From Virgibacillus sp. MSP4-1 (GTDB taxonomy: Bacteria; Bacillota; Bacilli; Bacillales; Alkalibacillaceae): a stretch of DNA of 64,000 bases. Location: positions 1,860,001 to 1,924,000 of the forward strand of contig NZ_CP048021.1 in assembly GCF_010092505.1 (NCBI RefSeq). The letters are read 5' to 3'. Shown here in pieces: positions 44,026 to 54,183 of this stretch. The position numbers were made by a program, and so were the translations under genes. Position 1 is the stretch's first letter; every line of letters starts with the position of its first letter. The notes under the pieces were generated by a model. The model worked only from the letters and a program-made list of their open reading frames with translations, did no database searches and had not been told where the DNA came from.

Positions 44026-44982
44026 ATGAGCGTATACATTTTCTTAGTTGTTGGGTTTATTCTTTTAATTAAGGGTGCAGATTATTTTGTGGATGGAGCC
44101 TCTAACATTGCCAGACTTCTACGTGTGCCGTCGATTATCATTGGCTTAACCATTGTGTCCTTAGGTACCAGTTCACCAGAAGCAACGGTAAGTATTGTTG
44201 CTGCACTGGAGGATAGTGCAGACGTTTCTCTTGGGAATGTAATCGGCAGTAACATTTTTAATTTAACGCTTGTGGTTGGTACGGCTGCTATGATCTCCCC
44301 TTTAAAGGTGGAGACAGAAACCGTCCGTAAAGAGATTCCTTTTACTTTACTGGCGAGTGTGGCCTTATTGGTGGTTATGAGTGATGTTACATTGGAAGGC
44401 TTAAATGACAATTTTATTACCCGTAGTGACGGTCTCATTTTTTTACTCTTTCTTTACATTTTCATGTCCTATGTTATTGAGGTAGCACTCAAAAACAGAA
44501 AAAACACGGAAGCAGACGCGATGGCTATTGATGTCACGTGGGGAAAAAATATTCTGATTACCCTTATTGGATTAGCGGGCATCATCATTGGGGGTGAATT
44601 GGTTGTCTCTAATGCGACTGAGATTGCCTACCGATGGGGAATGAGTGAAACCTTAACAGGTCTGACGATTGTTTCCATTGGTACATCTCTCCCTGAACTG
44701 GTCACTTCTGTTACCGCTGCTTTGAAAAAGGAAAGTGAGATTGCTCTGGGCAACATTGTAGGAAGCAATATCTTTAATATTTTATTTGTACTTGGAGTTT
44801 CTTCGGCAATTACTCCACTTGCGGTGAACGGAAAAGTTTTCACAGATGTGTATCTTATGCTGCTTATAACGGTTGTTTTACTGATCTTTTCCCGTACAAA
44901 CTTCAGGGTTGGAAAACGGGAAGGGCTGATTCTCATCACCTTTTATGTCGCCTATATGGTTTACATTATTTTGAGAAATTAA
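44026..44982 (+). CDS. Calcium/cation antiporter (CaCA family, YrbG-like)
   Basis: A 318-residue membrane protein with ten helices in two inverted repeats, each with the alpha motif: SLGTSSPEATVS...GNVIGSNIFNLTLV and SIGTSLPELVTS...GNIVGSNIFNILFVLG. These sequences hold the acidic Ca/Na-binding residues. It exchanges calcium (or another cation) for sodium or protons. In this probable halophile a sodium-linked role is plausible. Bordered by a bidirectional terminator. Confidence 0.88.
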   Translation: MSVYIFLVVGFILLIKGADYFVDGASNIARLLRVPSIIIGLTIVSLGTSSPEATVSIVAALEDSADVSLGNVIGSNIFNLTLVVGTAAMISPLKVETETVRKEIPFTLLASVALLVVMSDVTLEGLNDNFITRSDGLIFLLFLYIFMSYVIEVALKNRKNTEADAMAIDVTWGKNILITLIGLAGIIIGGELVVSNATEIAYRWGMSETLTGLTIVSIGTSLPELVTSVTAALKKESEIALGNIVGSNIFNILFVLGVSSAITPLAVNGKVFTDVYLMLLITVVLLIFSRTNFRVGKREGLILITFYVAYMVYIILRN

Positions 44983-44995
44983 TGCTTATGGGTTA

Positions 44996-45030
44996 AAAAG
45001 AACCAGTGCGGGCACAGGCCCGCCTGGTTT
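44996..45030. terminator. Bidirectional terminator
   Basis: AACCAGtGCGGGC / GCCCGCcTGGTT, 12 paired bases with one mismatch and a 4-nt loop, between the convergent antiporter and deaminase genes. A-run on the left, TTTAAC on the right. Confidence 0.75.
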
Positions 45031-45060
45031 AACAAACGAGTTTTCCTTCCGCCTGAACGA

Positions 45061-45519
45061 TTAGGATTTCTGTTTCCAAAGGTGCATTGGATTTTCATCA
45101 TTCTCATCCAGGGAAATTTGTCTCATTTCCATATGGCGGTCTTCTCTTTTCTTCTTTAACTCCTCATAAATCCATTTAGATTTTTCCAGGCCCGCTTCAG
45201 CAGCATCCTCAACGGACTGTGCGTAAAACACATTCTCAATACCCGCAAAATACATGGCCGTTAAACACATGGCACAAGGTTCACCACTTGCATACATTGT
45301 ATGACGTGATAAGTCGTGGGTACGAAGCGATTCCTGAGCACGTCTGATTGCAAGCATTTCCGCATGTCCGCTTACATCATAGGTTTTATGTAGTTCGTTA
45401 ACCCCTTCAGCTATTACCTGATCATCTTTCACCAGGACAGCACCAAAAGGCTGTCCACCTTCTTTCACATTCCCGGCAGCTATGTCCACAGCTCTTTTCA
45501 TGTGTCGATCCATGTTCAT
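45061..45519 (-). CDS. guaD: Guanine deaminase (CDA-fold nucleoside deaminase)
   Basis: A 152-residue zinc deaminase. Zinc/catalytic motif H52-A-E54 (GHAEM) and P-C82-x-x-C85 (EPCAMC) are intact. The C-terminal KWIYEELKKKREDRHM and NPMHLWKQ match the domain-swapped tail of B. subtilis GuaD. It converts guanine to xanthine, releasing ammonia. Stand-alone, with AGGAGG before the ATG. Confidence 0.82.
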   Translation of the reverse strand: MNMDRHMKRAVDIAAGNVKEGGQPFGAVLVKDDQVIAEGVNELHKTYDVSGHAEMLAIRRAQESLRTHDLSRHTMYASGEPCAMCLTAMYFAGIENVFYAQSVEDAAEAGLEKSKWIYEELKKKREDRHMEMRQISLDENDENPMHLWKQKS

Positions 45520-45560
45520 CCTCCTTTCATTCCGGAGCTACTTTCAACATGATTTCTGTT

Positions 45561-46385
45561 CTAGCGCTTATTCATATCGTTTGGGTGAGGGCCATTTCGT
45601 CTGTTTCGATTAAGCTGGTGCATCTCATCCATTTCTTCTGCTGTAAGCTCAAAATCAAACACATTAAAGTTCTCTTCTATTCTGGACGGTGTGACGGACT
45701 TCGGAATCACTATTGTGTTATTTTGCAAATGCCAGCGTAAGATTACCTGGGCAGGAGTCTTCTGATGGGTCTCTGCAATCTTGTTTACGGTTTCATCACG
45801 CAATGCTTCCCCGCCCTGATCCAAGGGGCTCCATGCTTCTACAAAAATGTCATGCTTGGCACAGAACTCTTTCATGTCATTTTGGGCAAGATAAGGATGA
45901 CATTCCACTTGATTAAGCACAGGCTTTACTTCACATTCTTCAAGAATACGTTCTAAATGTTCAATTTCAAAATTACATACTCCAATCGCTTTTACGCGAC
46001 CATCGTGATAAAGTTTCTCCATCGCTTTATAAGTATCCACATAATCATCAAACTCAGGTGTCGGCCAGTGAATCAAGTATAAATCAACATAATCGAGCCC
46101 CAGTCTCTCCAGGCTTTCATCAAACGCACGGAGGGTATTTTCATAGCCCTGGTCACTGTTCCAGACCTTCGTAGTGATAAATAAATCTTCACGGGGAACA
46201 TCTGAATCCTTAATAGCTTTTCCAACACCCTTCTCATTCTGATAAATCATCGCTGTATCAATCGAGCGATAACCTGTTTCAAGTGCTTTTGATACGGCTT
46301 TGGTTGCTTCGTCATTTTCTACCTGCCAAACACCAAAACCGAGCTGTGGCATTTTGATTCCATTGTTTAAAGTAACATCATCCAT
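45561..46385 (-). CDS. Aldo/keto reductase (YtbE/YvgN-like)
   Basis: A 274-residue AKR5-type enzyme with catalytic tetrad D43, Y48, K73 and H106 in the expected motifs (SIDTAMIYQNE, TTKVWN, DLYLIHWP). PKSVTPSRIEENFNVFDF gives NADPH specificity. It reduces aldehydes and methylglyoxal-like carbonyls. Single gene; GGAGAT lies before the ATG at 46385. Confidence 0.88.
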   Translation of the reverse strand: MDDVTLNNGIKMPQLGFGVWQVENDEATKAVSKALETGYRSIDTAMIYQNEKGVGKAIKDSDVPREDLFITTKVWNSDQGYENTLRAFDESLERLGLDYVDLYLIHWPTPEFDDYVDTYKAMEKLYHDGRVKAIGVCNFEIEHLERILEECEVKPVLNQVECHPYLAQNDMKEFCAKHDIFVEAWSPLDQGGEALRDETVNKIAETHQKTPAQVILRWHLQNNTIVIPKSVTPSRIEENFNVFDFELTAEEMDEMHQLNRNRRNGPHPNDMNKR

Positions 46386-46527
46386 GATGCAAATCTCCTT
46401 TCAAGGGGAATAAAGTTATCTGGTGTCATTTTTCCACAACATCAACAAAATACCATAATAAGGTCAGGTATGTCATTTTCAAGGTGCTATATAGCCGTAT
46501 TCAGTTCTAAATATTAGATGGCAGTAT

Positions 46528-46549
46528 AAAGGGACAAGGAGCCTGTCCC
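46528..46549 (-). terminator. Terminator of the glutamate synthase operon
   Basis: On the minus strand GGGACAGGCTCCTTGTCCC folds with a 7-nt loop and is followed by TTTATAC. It lies just after the gltD stop. Confidence 0.55.
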
Positions 46550-46556
46550 CATGTCC

Positions 46557-48044
46557 CTATACAATCTGCTTTGTGGTTTCGTTTTTTAAATATTGATGGA
46601 CCTGATTGGCCACTTCCTGTCCTTCACGAATGGCCCAGACTACAAGGCTTTGACCACGGCGTGCATCACCTGCCGTATAAACACCTTCTTCACTAGTACG
46701 GTAGTCCTTCATTCCGTCTACTGTCCATATGCGCCCTCTTTCATCGGTTTTCAGGCCAAAATGTTCTAGAACCTCGTGTTCAGGTCCAGTAAACCCGATC
46801 GCTACCAAAACCAGATCAGCTTCCCAGACCTGTTCCGTACCCGGGATTTCTTTTGTTACCAGTTTTCCTTTTTCATAATTTTTTTCCACATTCAGTGTAT
46901 GCAGAGCTTTCACTTGCCCCTGTTCATCCTGTTCAAAGCGCTGGGTTAAAATTTCATATTTGCGCGGGTCTTCTCCCTGGGCATTGACGCCTTCCTTATA
47001 CCCATAATCCAATTTGAACGTCATCGGAAACTCAGGCCATGGATTATCATCTGTCCGATCTTCCGGACTTGCCGGATGCTTGCCGAACTGAACGACCCGC
47101 TTACAGTTCTGACGAAGGGCCGTGGCTACACAGTCTGCCCCTGTATCCCCGCCACCAATGACAATGACATTTTTACCTTCTGCAGAAATTGGTGTATCTT
47201 TCGGGTCGGTTTCAAGAGCTTTTGTCGCAGCAGTTAAATAGTCCATGGCAAAATGAATGCCGTTACTATTACGATTCTCTAAAGGAATGTCCCGAGGGTT
47301 CTGAGCTCCTGTACACATGATGACAGCATCGTACGCAGCATTCAATTCCTCCCGAGTTATATCTGCACCAACCTCTGTGTTACAGGTAAACTCAATCCCT
47401 GATTCCTTCATGACCTTTATACGGCGGTCAACCGTTTCTTTTTCCAGTTTCATATTCGGAATCCCGTACATGAGCAAGCCGCCCGGACGGTCATCCCGTT
47501 CAAACACCGTCACATGATGCCCCAGTTCATTCAGCTGATCAGCCGCCGCCAGTCCAGCAGGTCCTGATCCGACAACAGCTACACGTTTCCCTGTACGGCG
47601 TGCCGGAACTTTCGCCTGTACCCAGCCATTTTCAAATCCTCTTTCGATAATCTCATTTTCAATGGATTTAATCGTTACTGGATCATCATTAATGGCCAAA
47701 GTACAGGATCCCTCACACGGGGCCGGACACACGCGGCCAGTAAATTCCGGAAAATTATTCGTTTCCTCTAACCGTGCGAGCGCCTCCTGCCAGTTTTCCT
47801 CACTCACAAGCTCATTCCACTCAGGGATAAAATTATTGACCGGACAGCCGACATATGCACCTTCCCATTCCGCACCTGTATGACAAAAGGGTGTTCCGCA
47901 GTCCATACAGCGTGAGCTTTGTCGCTTTAATTCCTTATCATCAAAGCGAAGGACATACTCTTCCCAGCTTTTGATACGCTCGATTGGATCGCGAACTTTC
48001 TGGTCTTTTCGGCTGAATTCCATAAACCCTGTTAAATAACCCAT
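46557..48044 (-). CDS. gltD: Glutamate synthase small subunit
   Basis: A 495-residue FAD/Fe-S subunit. The N-terminal cluster cysteines appear in RCMDCGTPFCHTG, GCPVNNFIPEW and CPAPCEGSC. FAD site VAVVGSGPAGLAAADQL, NADPH site VIVIGGGDTGADCVATAL, and C-terminal VYTAGDARRGQSLVVWAI. It takes electrons from NADPH and passes them to the large subunit for glutamate synthesis. 21 bp downstream of gltB in the same operon. Confidence 0.95.
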   Translation of the reverse strand: MGYLTGFMEFSRKDQKVRDPIERIKSWEEYVLRFDDKELKRQSSRCMDCGTPFCHTGAEWEGAYVGCPVNNFIPEWNELVSEENWQEALARLEETNNFPEFTGRVCPAPCEGSCTLAINDDPVTIKSIENEIIERGFENGWVQAKVPARRTGKRVAVVGSGPAGLAAADQLNELGHHVTVFERDDRPGGLLMYGIPNMKLEKETVDRRIKVMKESGIEFTCNTEVGADITREELNAAYDAVIMCTGAQNPRDIPLENRNSNGIHFAMDYLTAATKALETDPKDTPISAEGKNVIVIGGGDTGADCVATALRQNCKRVVQFGKHPASPEDRTDDNPWPEFPMTFKLDYGYKEGVNAQGEDPRKYEILTQRFEQDEQGQVKALHTLNVEKNYEKGKLVTKEIPGTEQVWEADLVLVAIGFTGPEHEVLEHFGLKTDERGRIWTVDGMKDYRTSEEGVYTAGDARRGQSLVVWAIREGQEVANQVHQYLKNETTKQIV

Positions 48045-48065
48045 GCTGTTTCCCTCCTTTGTCGT

Positions 48066-51000
48066 TTATTGCACCACTTTTTCCTGACTTGAATCTTTGT
48101 CCCGCGCCAGCATCGATTTATATTCTTCAGGTATAATTTTCACAAATTGACGAACTGCAGCATCCCAATGATTTATGAGATACTTCGCCCGTTTACTGCC
48201 TGTATATTGCACGTGTTTAAGGAGCATCTCTTTGACTTCCTTTTGTTCGTCCCGATCATCGAGCTTTTCGAATAATACCAGTTCTTTGTTACATTTCTTT
48301 TTCACTTCCTTGATATCGTTCGCCCAGATGTAAGCAATTCCACCTGACATTCCGGCTGCAAAGTTTTTTCCAATAGAACCGAGAACGACGACACGACCGC
48401 CTGTCATATATTCACATCCATTATCTCCAACACCTTCGACAACGGCATGTGCGCCACTATTTCGGACAGCAAAGCGTTCACCGGCACCCCCATTAATATA
48501 GGCTTCACCTGATGTGGCACCAAACAAGGCCACATTTCCAATAATGACCTCTTCCATACGATGCAATGCAGAAGGTAAATTTGGACGGAAAATGAGCTTG
48601 CCACCGGATAATCCTTTGCCTGTGTAGTCATTTCCATCCCCTTTTACACGCATGGTTACACCGCGGGGAACAAACGCACCAAAACTCTGACCGGCTGATC
48701 CTGTAAAACGAAGGTCAATGGTATCCTCATGAAGACCTTCTTCACCGTAGCGCCTGGAGATTTCATATCCAAGTGTTGTTCCCACCGTTCGATTTGTATT
48801 TTCTATGGGCAGATCTAACTGAAGCGGCTTTTCATCCTCTAATGCATCCTCCAATTGCGGGATCAATTGGTACGTATCCATGTGCTGTTCATTAAAAACA
48901 TTGACTTCTTTCCGTTCTGCTTGAAGCCAGTCAGCATCTGCAGTGAATAATAATGGTTGAAAATCAAGCTGTTTAGCCTTTGGATGGTCCGCTTTTTTGG
49001 GACTCAACGATAATAAATCTGTGCGTCCGATTAGTTCATCCAGTGTACGGACACCTAACTGGGCCATAATCTCCCGCATTTCTTCAGCGACAAAGCGCAT
49101 ATAGTTCACCACATGTTCAGCTTTGCCTGCGAATTTGTCCCGAAGCTCAGGATTTTGTGTGGCTATTCCAACAGGGCATGTATCCAGGTGACAGGCACGC
49201 ATCAGAATACAGCCAAGTACAACCATTGGCGCGGTTGAAAACCCAAATTCCTCGGCTCCAAGCAGGGCAGCCTTCATCACATCACGACCGGTCATAAGCT
49301 TACCGTCTGTCTCTAAACGAACTCTTTCCCGTAACCCGTTTAATACTAAGGTCTGGTGAGCCTCAGCTAAGCCAAGCTCCCAAGGCAATCCTGCGTGACG
49401 TATACTTGTTTTAGGAGAGGCACCCGTGCCCCCTTCATAACCACTGATGAGAATGACATCCGCCTTTCCTTTTGCCACACCGGCCGCAATCGTGCCAACG
49501 CCTGATTTGGAAACAAGCTTTACATTCAGGCGTGCATTCGTATTTGCATGCTTTAAGTCATAGATTAATTGAGCGAGATCCTCAATTGAATAAATGTCAT
49601 GATGCGGCGGCGGAGAAATGAGTCCGACTCCTGGTGTGGATTTACGTACGTCAGCAATCCAAGGGTGCACTTTTTTACCCGGGAGGTGACCTCCTTCCCC
49701 TGGTTTTGCTCCCTGGGCCATTTTAATTTGAATTTCATCAGCATTGGTTAAATAATAGCTTGTAACCCCAAAGCGTCCAGAGGCAACCTGCTTGATGGCA
49801 CTTCGTCTAAAATCCCCATTTTCATCTGGTGTGAAGCGATTCGGGTCTTCTCCCCCCTCACCGCTGTTACTTTTTCCGCCAATACGGTTCATGGCGATGG
49901 CCAGCGTTTCATGGGCCTCCTGGCTGAGGGCACCATAGGACATAGCACCCGTTTTAAATCTCTTCCAAATGGATTCTGCTGATTCAACTTCTTCAAGCGG
50001 TACGGATTCAGATTTATCAAAATTAAAATCCAGCAGGTCTCGTAAGTACGTCACTTTTTCATTTTCCACTAACTCAGAAAACTTTTTATACAAAGTCTTA
50101 CTGTTCATCCGTGCGGCATGCTGAAGCGTATGAATGGTTCGTGGGTTAAACCCGTGATACTCCCCATCATGACGCCATTGCATATCACCACCGGATGGTA
50201 ATGTGGAACGTCTGTCTTTATAAGCGGTATGGTGCCGTGTTAAAGACTCTTCCGCAATGGTTTCCAGACCAATGCCCCCAAGTTTTGAAGACGTACCATA
50301 GAAGTATTTATCAATCACATCACGATCAATGCCAATCGCTTCAAAGGTCTGTGCACCCCGGTAGCTTTGAATGGTGGAAATCCCCATTTTTGACATCACT
50401 TTCACAATACCGGATGTGGCTGCATCCCTGTAACGCTCTATGGCCTGCTCATAGCTATAGTCTTCAACAAATTCATAATCCACCAGCTTTTGAATGGAAC
50501 GATAAGCTAAGTATGGATAAATGATATCTGCACCATATCCGATTAAGACGGAGAACTGGTGGACATCCCGTGCTTCAGAGGTTTCAAGGAGCAAGCTTGC
50601 CTTTGTCCGTAATCCCTTACGAACCAGGTAATGATGTAAACCGCTAACAACCAATAATGATGGGATTGCTACTCGATCACCCGACAGATCACGATCGGTT
50701 AGTACAATCATGGATACCCCTTGTTCTATCGCCCTCTCCACCTGCTTAAAGAGCGATTCCAAAGCAGGTTCCATTCCACTTGCTCCGTGTGATACCGGAT
50801 AGGTTATGGATACTTTTTCAAAGCGGAAGTCACTTCGGCTGTTGTGAATCACTGCGTCAAACTCGTTCTTTGTCAAAACCGGTGTATATAGGCGAATTCG
50901 TTTGCAGTGCTCTGGTCCATCATCTAAGAAATTATGACGGGGACCCAGATAGGATGTCGTTGACGTTACTCCTTTTTCCCGAATGGCATCAATCGGCGGG

Positions 51001-52580
51001 TTTGTCACCTGGGCAAATAACTGTTTAAAGTAGTTAAACAGGAGCTGCGGCTGCTCTGATAGGACAGCTAACGGAGTATCATTTCCCATGGAGCCAATCG
51101 GGTCTTTCTTTTCTGTGACCATGGGCAAAAGATTTTTCACCATTTCTTCTTTTGTATAGCCGTTCGCCAGTTGAAATGGAAGAAGTTCATCCTCGGATAT
51201 TTCCTCGAAGGCGTCAGTCTCCGGGAATCCTTTTAACTGCACCTGTGTATCCTTCAACCATTGACGATATGGAAATTTTGAAGCGATCTCCCGCTTGATA
51301 TCTTCATTAAACATGACCTGATGCTTTTCTAAGTCCACTAAAATCATTTCCCCAGGTGCCAGTCGTCCTTTTTGAACAATCTGCTCCGGCTCAATGTCTA
51401 CAACCCCTACTTCCGAAGATAGCACAATGCGATTATCCTCTGTAATATAAAAACGGGCCGGACGGAGCCCATTACGATCCAGAGATGCTCCAATTTGCTT
51501 TCCATCTGTATAGGCGATGGCTGTTGGTCCATCCCAAGGCTCCATGATGGTACTTAAATACTCAAAACAAGCCCGCTCTGGATCCTGCATCTGTTCATTT
51601 AAATCCCAGGCCTCAGGCACCATCATCATCGCCGTCTGTGACATGGAACGACCATTAGTCACCAGGTACTCAAAAGTCTGATCGAGCATACCCGAGTCAC
51701 TGGAATCCTCATCAATAATCGGCAGCAATTCCTTATGACGTTCCTCAAAAACATGAGAAACAGCCGCAGTTTCCCGGGCCTTCATCCAATTTACATTTCC
51801 CGTAATGGTATTAATCTCCCCATTATGCATTAACATGCGGTTCGGGTGGGCGCGCTCCCAGGAAGGAAACGTATTTGTACTGTAACGGGAGTGCACCATA
51901 CCAAATGCGGTTTTAGCGACTGGATTCTTTAGGTCCATGTAAAACTCATCCATCTGTTCCGGGGTCAGCATTCCTTTATATACAATGGTCTCAGGAGAGA
52001 GACTGGCAAAATAAAACGGACCTTTTTTAAGATCTTCCATATTATGGATGCGCTTTTCGATAATGCGCCGAATTAAGTAAAGGGATTGTTTAAATTGATC
52101 TGCAGAATAAAGCTTTTCCGGCTTTTTAATAAAAACCTGGCGGATGTATGGCATAGTGGATGCAGCAGTCTCTGATAGAATGGACTCATTTACAGGAACG
52201 GTCCGCCAGCCAATGAGCTCATGGTGTTCCTCTTCTATCACACTCTCGATAACAGACTCAGCTTTCTTCCTTAAATGTTCCTGTTGTGGCAAAAACAGCA
52301 TCCCAACAGCATAATCTCCCTGCTTCGGGAGCATCTGGTTCCATTCCTTCCGGTATAATTCATCCGGAATCTGCATCATAATTCCCGCACCGTCACCTGT
52401 ATTCGGATCCGATCCCCGCCCCCCACGATGCTCCAGGCGACAGAGGATCGTAATCGCATCCTGTATCATTTGATGGGTTTGGTGACCATCTATATTTGCA
52501 ATAAAACCAATTCCACAAGCATCACTTTCAAATTTGGGATCATACAGTCCCTGCTGTTTCGGAAGTCCTGTCTGAATCAT
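48066..52580 (-). CDS. gltB: Glutamate synthase large subunit
   Basis: A 1504-residue subunit. A 21-residue propeptide precedes the catalytic Cys22 (ESDACGIGF) of the glutaminase domain. Then a central domain, the FMN synthase barrel (SGEGGEDPNRF, GAKPGEGGHLPG, STPGVGLISPPPHHD), the 3Fe-4S cysteines in CHLDTCPVGIATQNP, and the C-terminal GXGXG beta-helix. It converts 2-oxoglutarate and glutamine to two glutamates with GltD. GAAAGGATGGG precedes ATG 52580. Full length, no frameshift. Confidence 0.95.
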   Translation of the reverse strand: MIQTGLPKQQGLYDPKFESDACGIGFIANIDGHQTHQMIQDAITILCRLEHRGGRGSDPNTGDGAGIMMQIPDELYRKEWNQMLPKQGDYAVGMLFLPQQEHLRKKAESVIESVIEEEHHELIGWRTVPVNESILSETAASTMPYIRQVFIKKPEKLYSADQFKQSLYLIRRIIEKRIHNMEDLKKGPFYFASLSPETIVYKGMLTPEQMDEFYMDLKNPVAKTAFGMVHSRYSTNTFPSWERAHPNRMLMHNGEINTITGNVNWMKARETAAVSHVFEERHKELLPIIDEDSSDSGMLDQTFEYLVTNGRSMSQTAMMMVPEAWDLNEQMQDPERACFEYLSTIMEPWDGPTAIAYTDGKQIGASLDRNGLRPARFYITEDNRIVLSSEVGVVDIEPEQIVQKGRLAPGEMILVDLEKHQVMFNEDIKREIASKFPYRQWLKDTQVQLKGFPETDAFEEISEDELLPFQLANGYTKEEMVKNLLPMVTEKKDPIGSMGNDTPLAVLSEQPQLLFNYFKQLFAQVTNPPIDAIREKGVTSTTSYLGPRHNFLDDGPEHCKRIRLYTPVLTKNEFDAVIHNSRSDFRFEKVSITYPVSHGASGMEPALESLFKQVERAIEQGVSMIVLTDRDLSGDRVAIPSLLVVSGLHHYLVRKGLRTKASLLLETSEARDVHQFSVLIGYGADIIYPYLAYRSIQKLVDYEFVEDYSYEQAIERYRDAATSGIVKVMSKMGISTIQSYRGAQTFEAIGIDRDVIDKYFYGTSSKLGGIGLETIAEESLTRHHTAYKDRRSTLPSGGDMQWRHDGEYHGFNPRTIHTLQHAARMNSKTLYKKFSELVENEKVTYLRDLLDFNFDKSESVPLEEVESAESIWKRFKTGAMSYGALSQEAHETLAIAMNRIGGKSNSGEGGEDPNRFTPDENGDFRRSAIKQVASGRFGVTSYYLTNADEIQIKMAQGAKPGEGGHLPGKKVHPWIADVRKSTPGVGLISPPPHHDIYSIEDLAQLIYDLKHANTNARLNVKLVSKSGVGTIAAGVAKGKADVILISGYEGGTGASPKTSIRHAGLPWELGLAEAHQTLVLNGLRERVRLETDGKLMTGRDVMKAALLGAEEFGFSTAPMVVLGCILMRACHLDTCPVGIATQNPELRDKFAGKAEHVVNYMRFVAEEMREIMAQLGVRTLDELIGRTDLLSLSPKKADHPKAKQLDFQPLLFTADADWLQAERKEVNVFNEQHMDTYQLIPQLEDALEDEKPLQLDLPIENTNRTVGTTLGYEISRRYGEEGLHEDTIDLRFTGSAGQSFGAFVPRGVTMRVKGDGNDYTGKGLSGGKLIFRPNLPSALHRMEEVIIGNVALFGATSGEAYINGGAGERFAVRNSGAHAVVEGVGDNGCEYMTGGRVVVLGSIGKNFAAGMSGGIAYIWANDIKEVKKKCNKELVLFEKLDDRDEQKEVKEMLLKHVQYTGSKRAKYLINHWDAAVRQFVKIIPEEYKSMLARDKDSSQEKVVQ

Positions 52581-52675
52581 TGCTTAATCCCATCCTTTCC
52601 ATTGATTTAAAGTGTTTTCACTAAAGATAAATCCGCATTATGATAGATGCAGGAATCACCGCTCCGGAAATATAC

Positions 52676-52894
52676 TTCGCTTTCACCCAAGGGCACAAGT
52701 GCGACATCTACTCAAACTCCCTAAGGTCGTTTTCGTAGTGTCTTCTTTGCCGCGGGCGGCTGGTAAGCCTCCTCGCGCTACCGCGCTGCGGGGTCTCACC
52801 TAGGCCTTCCTCCCGCGACGAACAGGACGTTCTAGTGTCGGCGTTGGCACAGGACGTGCCGTTTTTAGCCGACCAGGAGTCTACGTATATTTCC
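52676..52894. repeat. 219-bp GC-rich element with inverted ends, between gltB and gltC
   Basis: The ends are perfect 10-bp inverted repeats: GGAAATATAC (52676-52685) and GTATATTTCC (52885-52894). The interior is GC-rich, with GGGCGGCTGGTAAGCCTCC, CTCGCGCTACCGCGCTGCGGGG and an AGGACGT motif repeated twice. No ORF. It resembles repeats I associate with Virgibacillus/Oceanobacillus intergenic regions. It separates gltB from the gltC-proximal promoter region. Confidence 0.55.
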
Positions 52895-53156
52895 TCCGCT
52901 AAAGCCCCCTATCATTTGGTTTATTACCAAGCACATTAGTTATGTTCCGTCCTCATTTTTTCTTAGAAGAAAATGAAATGATTCTTGTGCGCGAGTGGTC
53001 TGAATAGGCGACGTTTAAGATGTCAACTGCAGGTTCTATATCTCCAGCCTCCTCTTCCATTTTTCCAGCCAATTCAAATTTATTTAAAAAATAAAAAAAG
53101 TACGACAACAAGGTATTTATATCCTATAATTTTTCTGTTATGCTTTCAATACATAT

Positions 53157-53185
53157 ATGAGATGTGATTCATCGCAAAATGAGAT
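53157..53185. promoter_or_regulatory. Candidate GltC-binding region
   Basis: ATGAGAT occurs at 53157 and again at 53179, 22 bp apart, just upstream of gltC. LysR regulators bind such paired half-sites two helical turns apart, and in B. subtilis GltC boxes lie in the gltC-gltA intergenic region. Assignment rests on position and repetition only. Confidence 0.35.
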
Positions 53186-53209
53186 AACAGTTCATTAAAG
53201 GGTGAGAGG

Positions 53210-54115
53210 ATGGAACTCAGGCAAATTAAATATTTTATTAAAGTGGCGGAATTGGAGCATGTGAGTGAGGCGGCTCTGGAATTACACGTTGCTCAGTCAG
53301 CGGTAAGCAGACAGATTGCCAATCTGGAGGATGAACTTGGGGTTAAGTTGTTTTTACGAGGCGGACGGAAGATTCAGCTTACATCTGTCGGAGAGCTTTT
53401 CCTTGAACATGTACAGAGAGCGATGCTTGAGTTCGATAAAGCAGAAAAAGCGGTTTATGATTTCTTAAATCCAGAAAGTGGTACCATCCGACTCGGCTTT
53501 CCGATAAGTCTGGCAGCAAAAACGCTGCCGAATGTGATCTCTGCCTTTCGAAAGGAACATCCGCAGATTGGCTTCCAATTACATCAGGGTACCGTAAAGG
53601 AATTAACAGACGCAGTCATTTCTGGACAAATCGATATTGCCTTCGTTTCTCCTGTACCAACCAGCCATGATGATGTGAAAGGGCACATTTTCTTTACCGA
53701 AAAAATGATGGCTTTATTACCAGCCAGTCACGAATTAACAAACGAACCTTATTTACGACTCATGCAATTACGACATGAACCTTTTGTCATTTTCAGACAG
53801 GGCTATCATATTCGCGATATAATTATGAAGGCCTGTATGCAGGTTGGTTTTCAGCCAAGAATTGCTTTTGAAGGGGAAGATGTGGATACGATTAAAGGGC
53901 TGGTTTCGGCCGGACTTGGTGTGAGCATCCTTCCTGAGATCACCCTGACTGACCTGCCGATGCGGGATACAAAATCCATTGAAATTATTGAACCGAACGT
54001 CTCACGAACCGTCGGAATTATCCTGCCATCCAAACGGGAAATCGCCCCATCAGAGCAGGTGTTTTTTGAATTCCTGAAAAATTACTATGAAAGACTGAAT
54101 CGATTTGGATATTAA
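53210..54115 (+). CDS. gltC: LysR family regulator GltC
   Basis: A 301-residue LysR-type regulator. N-terminal winged HTH: MELRQIKYFIKVAELEHVSEAALELHVAQSAVSRQIANLE is split here into its typical parts (RQIKYFIKVAE; AQSAVSRQIANLEDELG). The effector domain starts at GTIRLGFPISLAAKTLPNVI. Divergent orientation from gltB-gltD, as in B. subtilis, identifies it as GltC, the activator of glutamate synthase responding to 2-oxoglutarate/glutamate. GAGAGG precedes the ATG. Confidence 0.88.
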   Translation: MELRQIKYFIKVAELEHVSEAALELHVAQSAVSRQIANLEDELGVKLFLRGGRKIQLTSVGELFLEHVQRAMLEFDKAEKAVYDFLNPESGTIRLGFPISLAAKTLPNVISAFRKEHPQIGFQLHQGTVKELTDAVISGQIDIAFVSPVPTSHDDVKGHIFFTEKMMALLPASHELTNEPYLRLMQLRHEPFVIFRQGYHIRDIIMKACMQVGFQPRIAFEGEDVDTIKGLVSAGLGVSILPEITLTDLPMRDTKSIEIIEPNVSRTVGIILPSKREIAPSEQVFFEFLKNYYERLNRFGY

Positions 54116-54120
54116 AAATA

Positions 54121-54167
54121 GGTGCCTGTCACTTTTTCCCTTGTGCAAAAGTGACAGGCACCTGAAT
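54121..54167. terminator. Bidirectional terminator between gltC and the HpaB-like gene
   Basis: GGTGCCTGTCAC / GTGACAGGCACC is a perfect 12-bp stem with an 18-nt loop. A second CAGGCACCTGAATTT copy follows at 54171. GGTGCCTGTCAC hairpins are common in Bacillales intergenic regions. Confidence 0.65.
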
Positions 54168-54183
54168 TTACAGGCACCTGAAT

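Noticed and set aside
50195-50524. Plus-strand frames inside gltB and rnr
   Set aside because: All are antisense shadows of long, complete, motif-rich genes.
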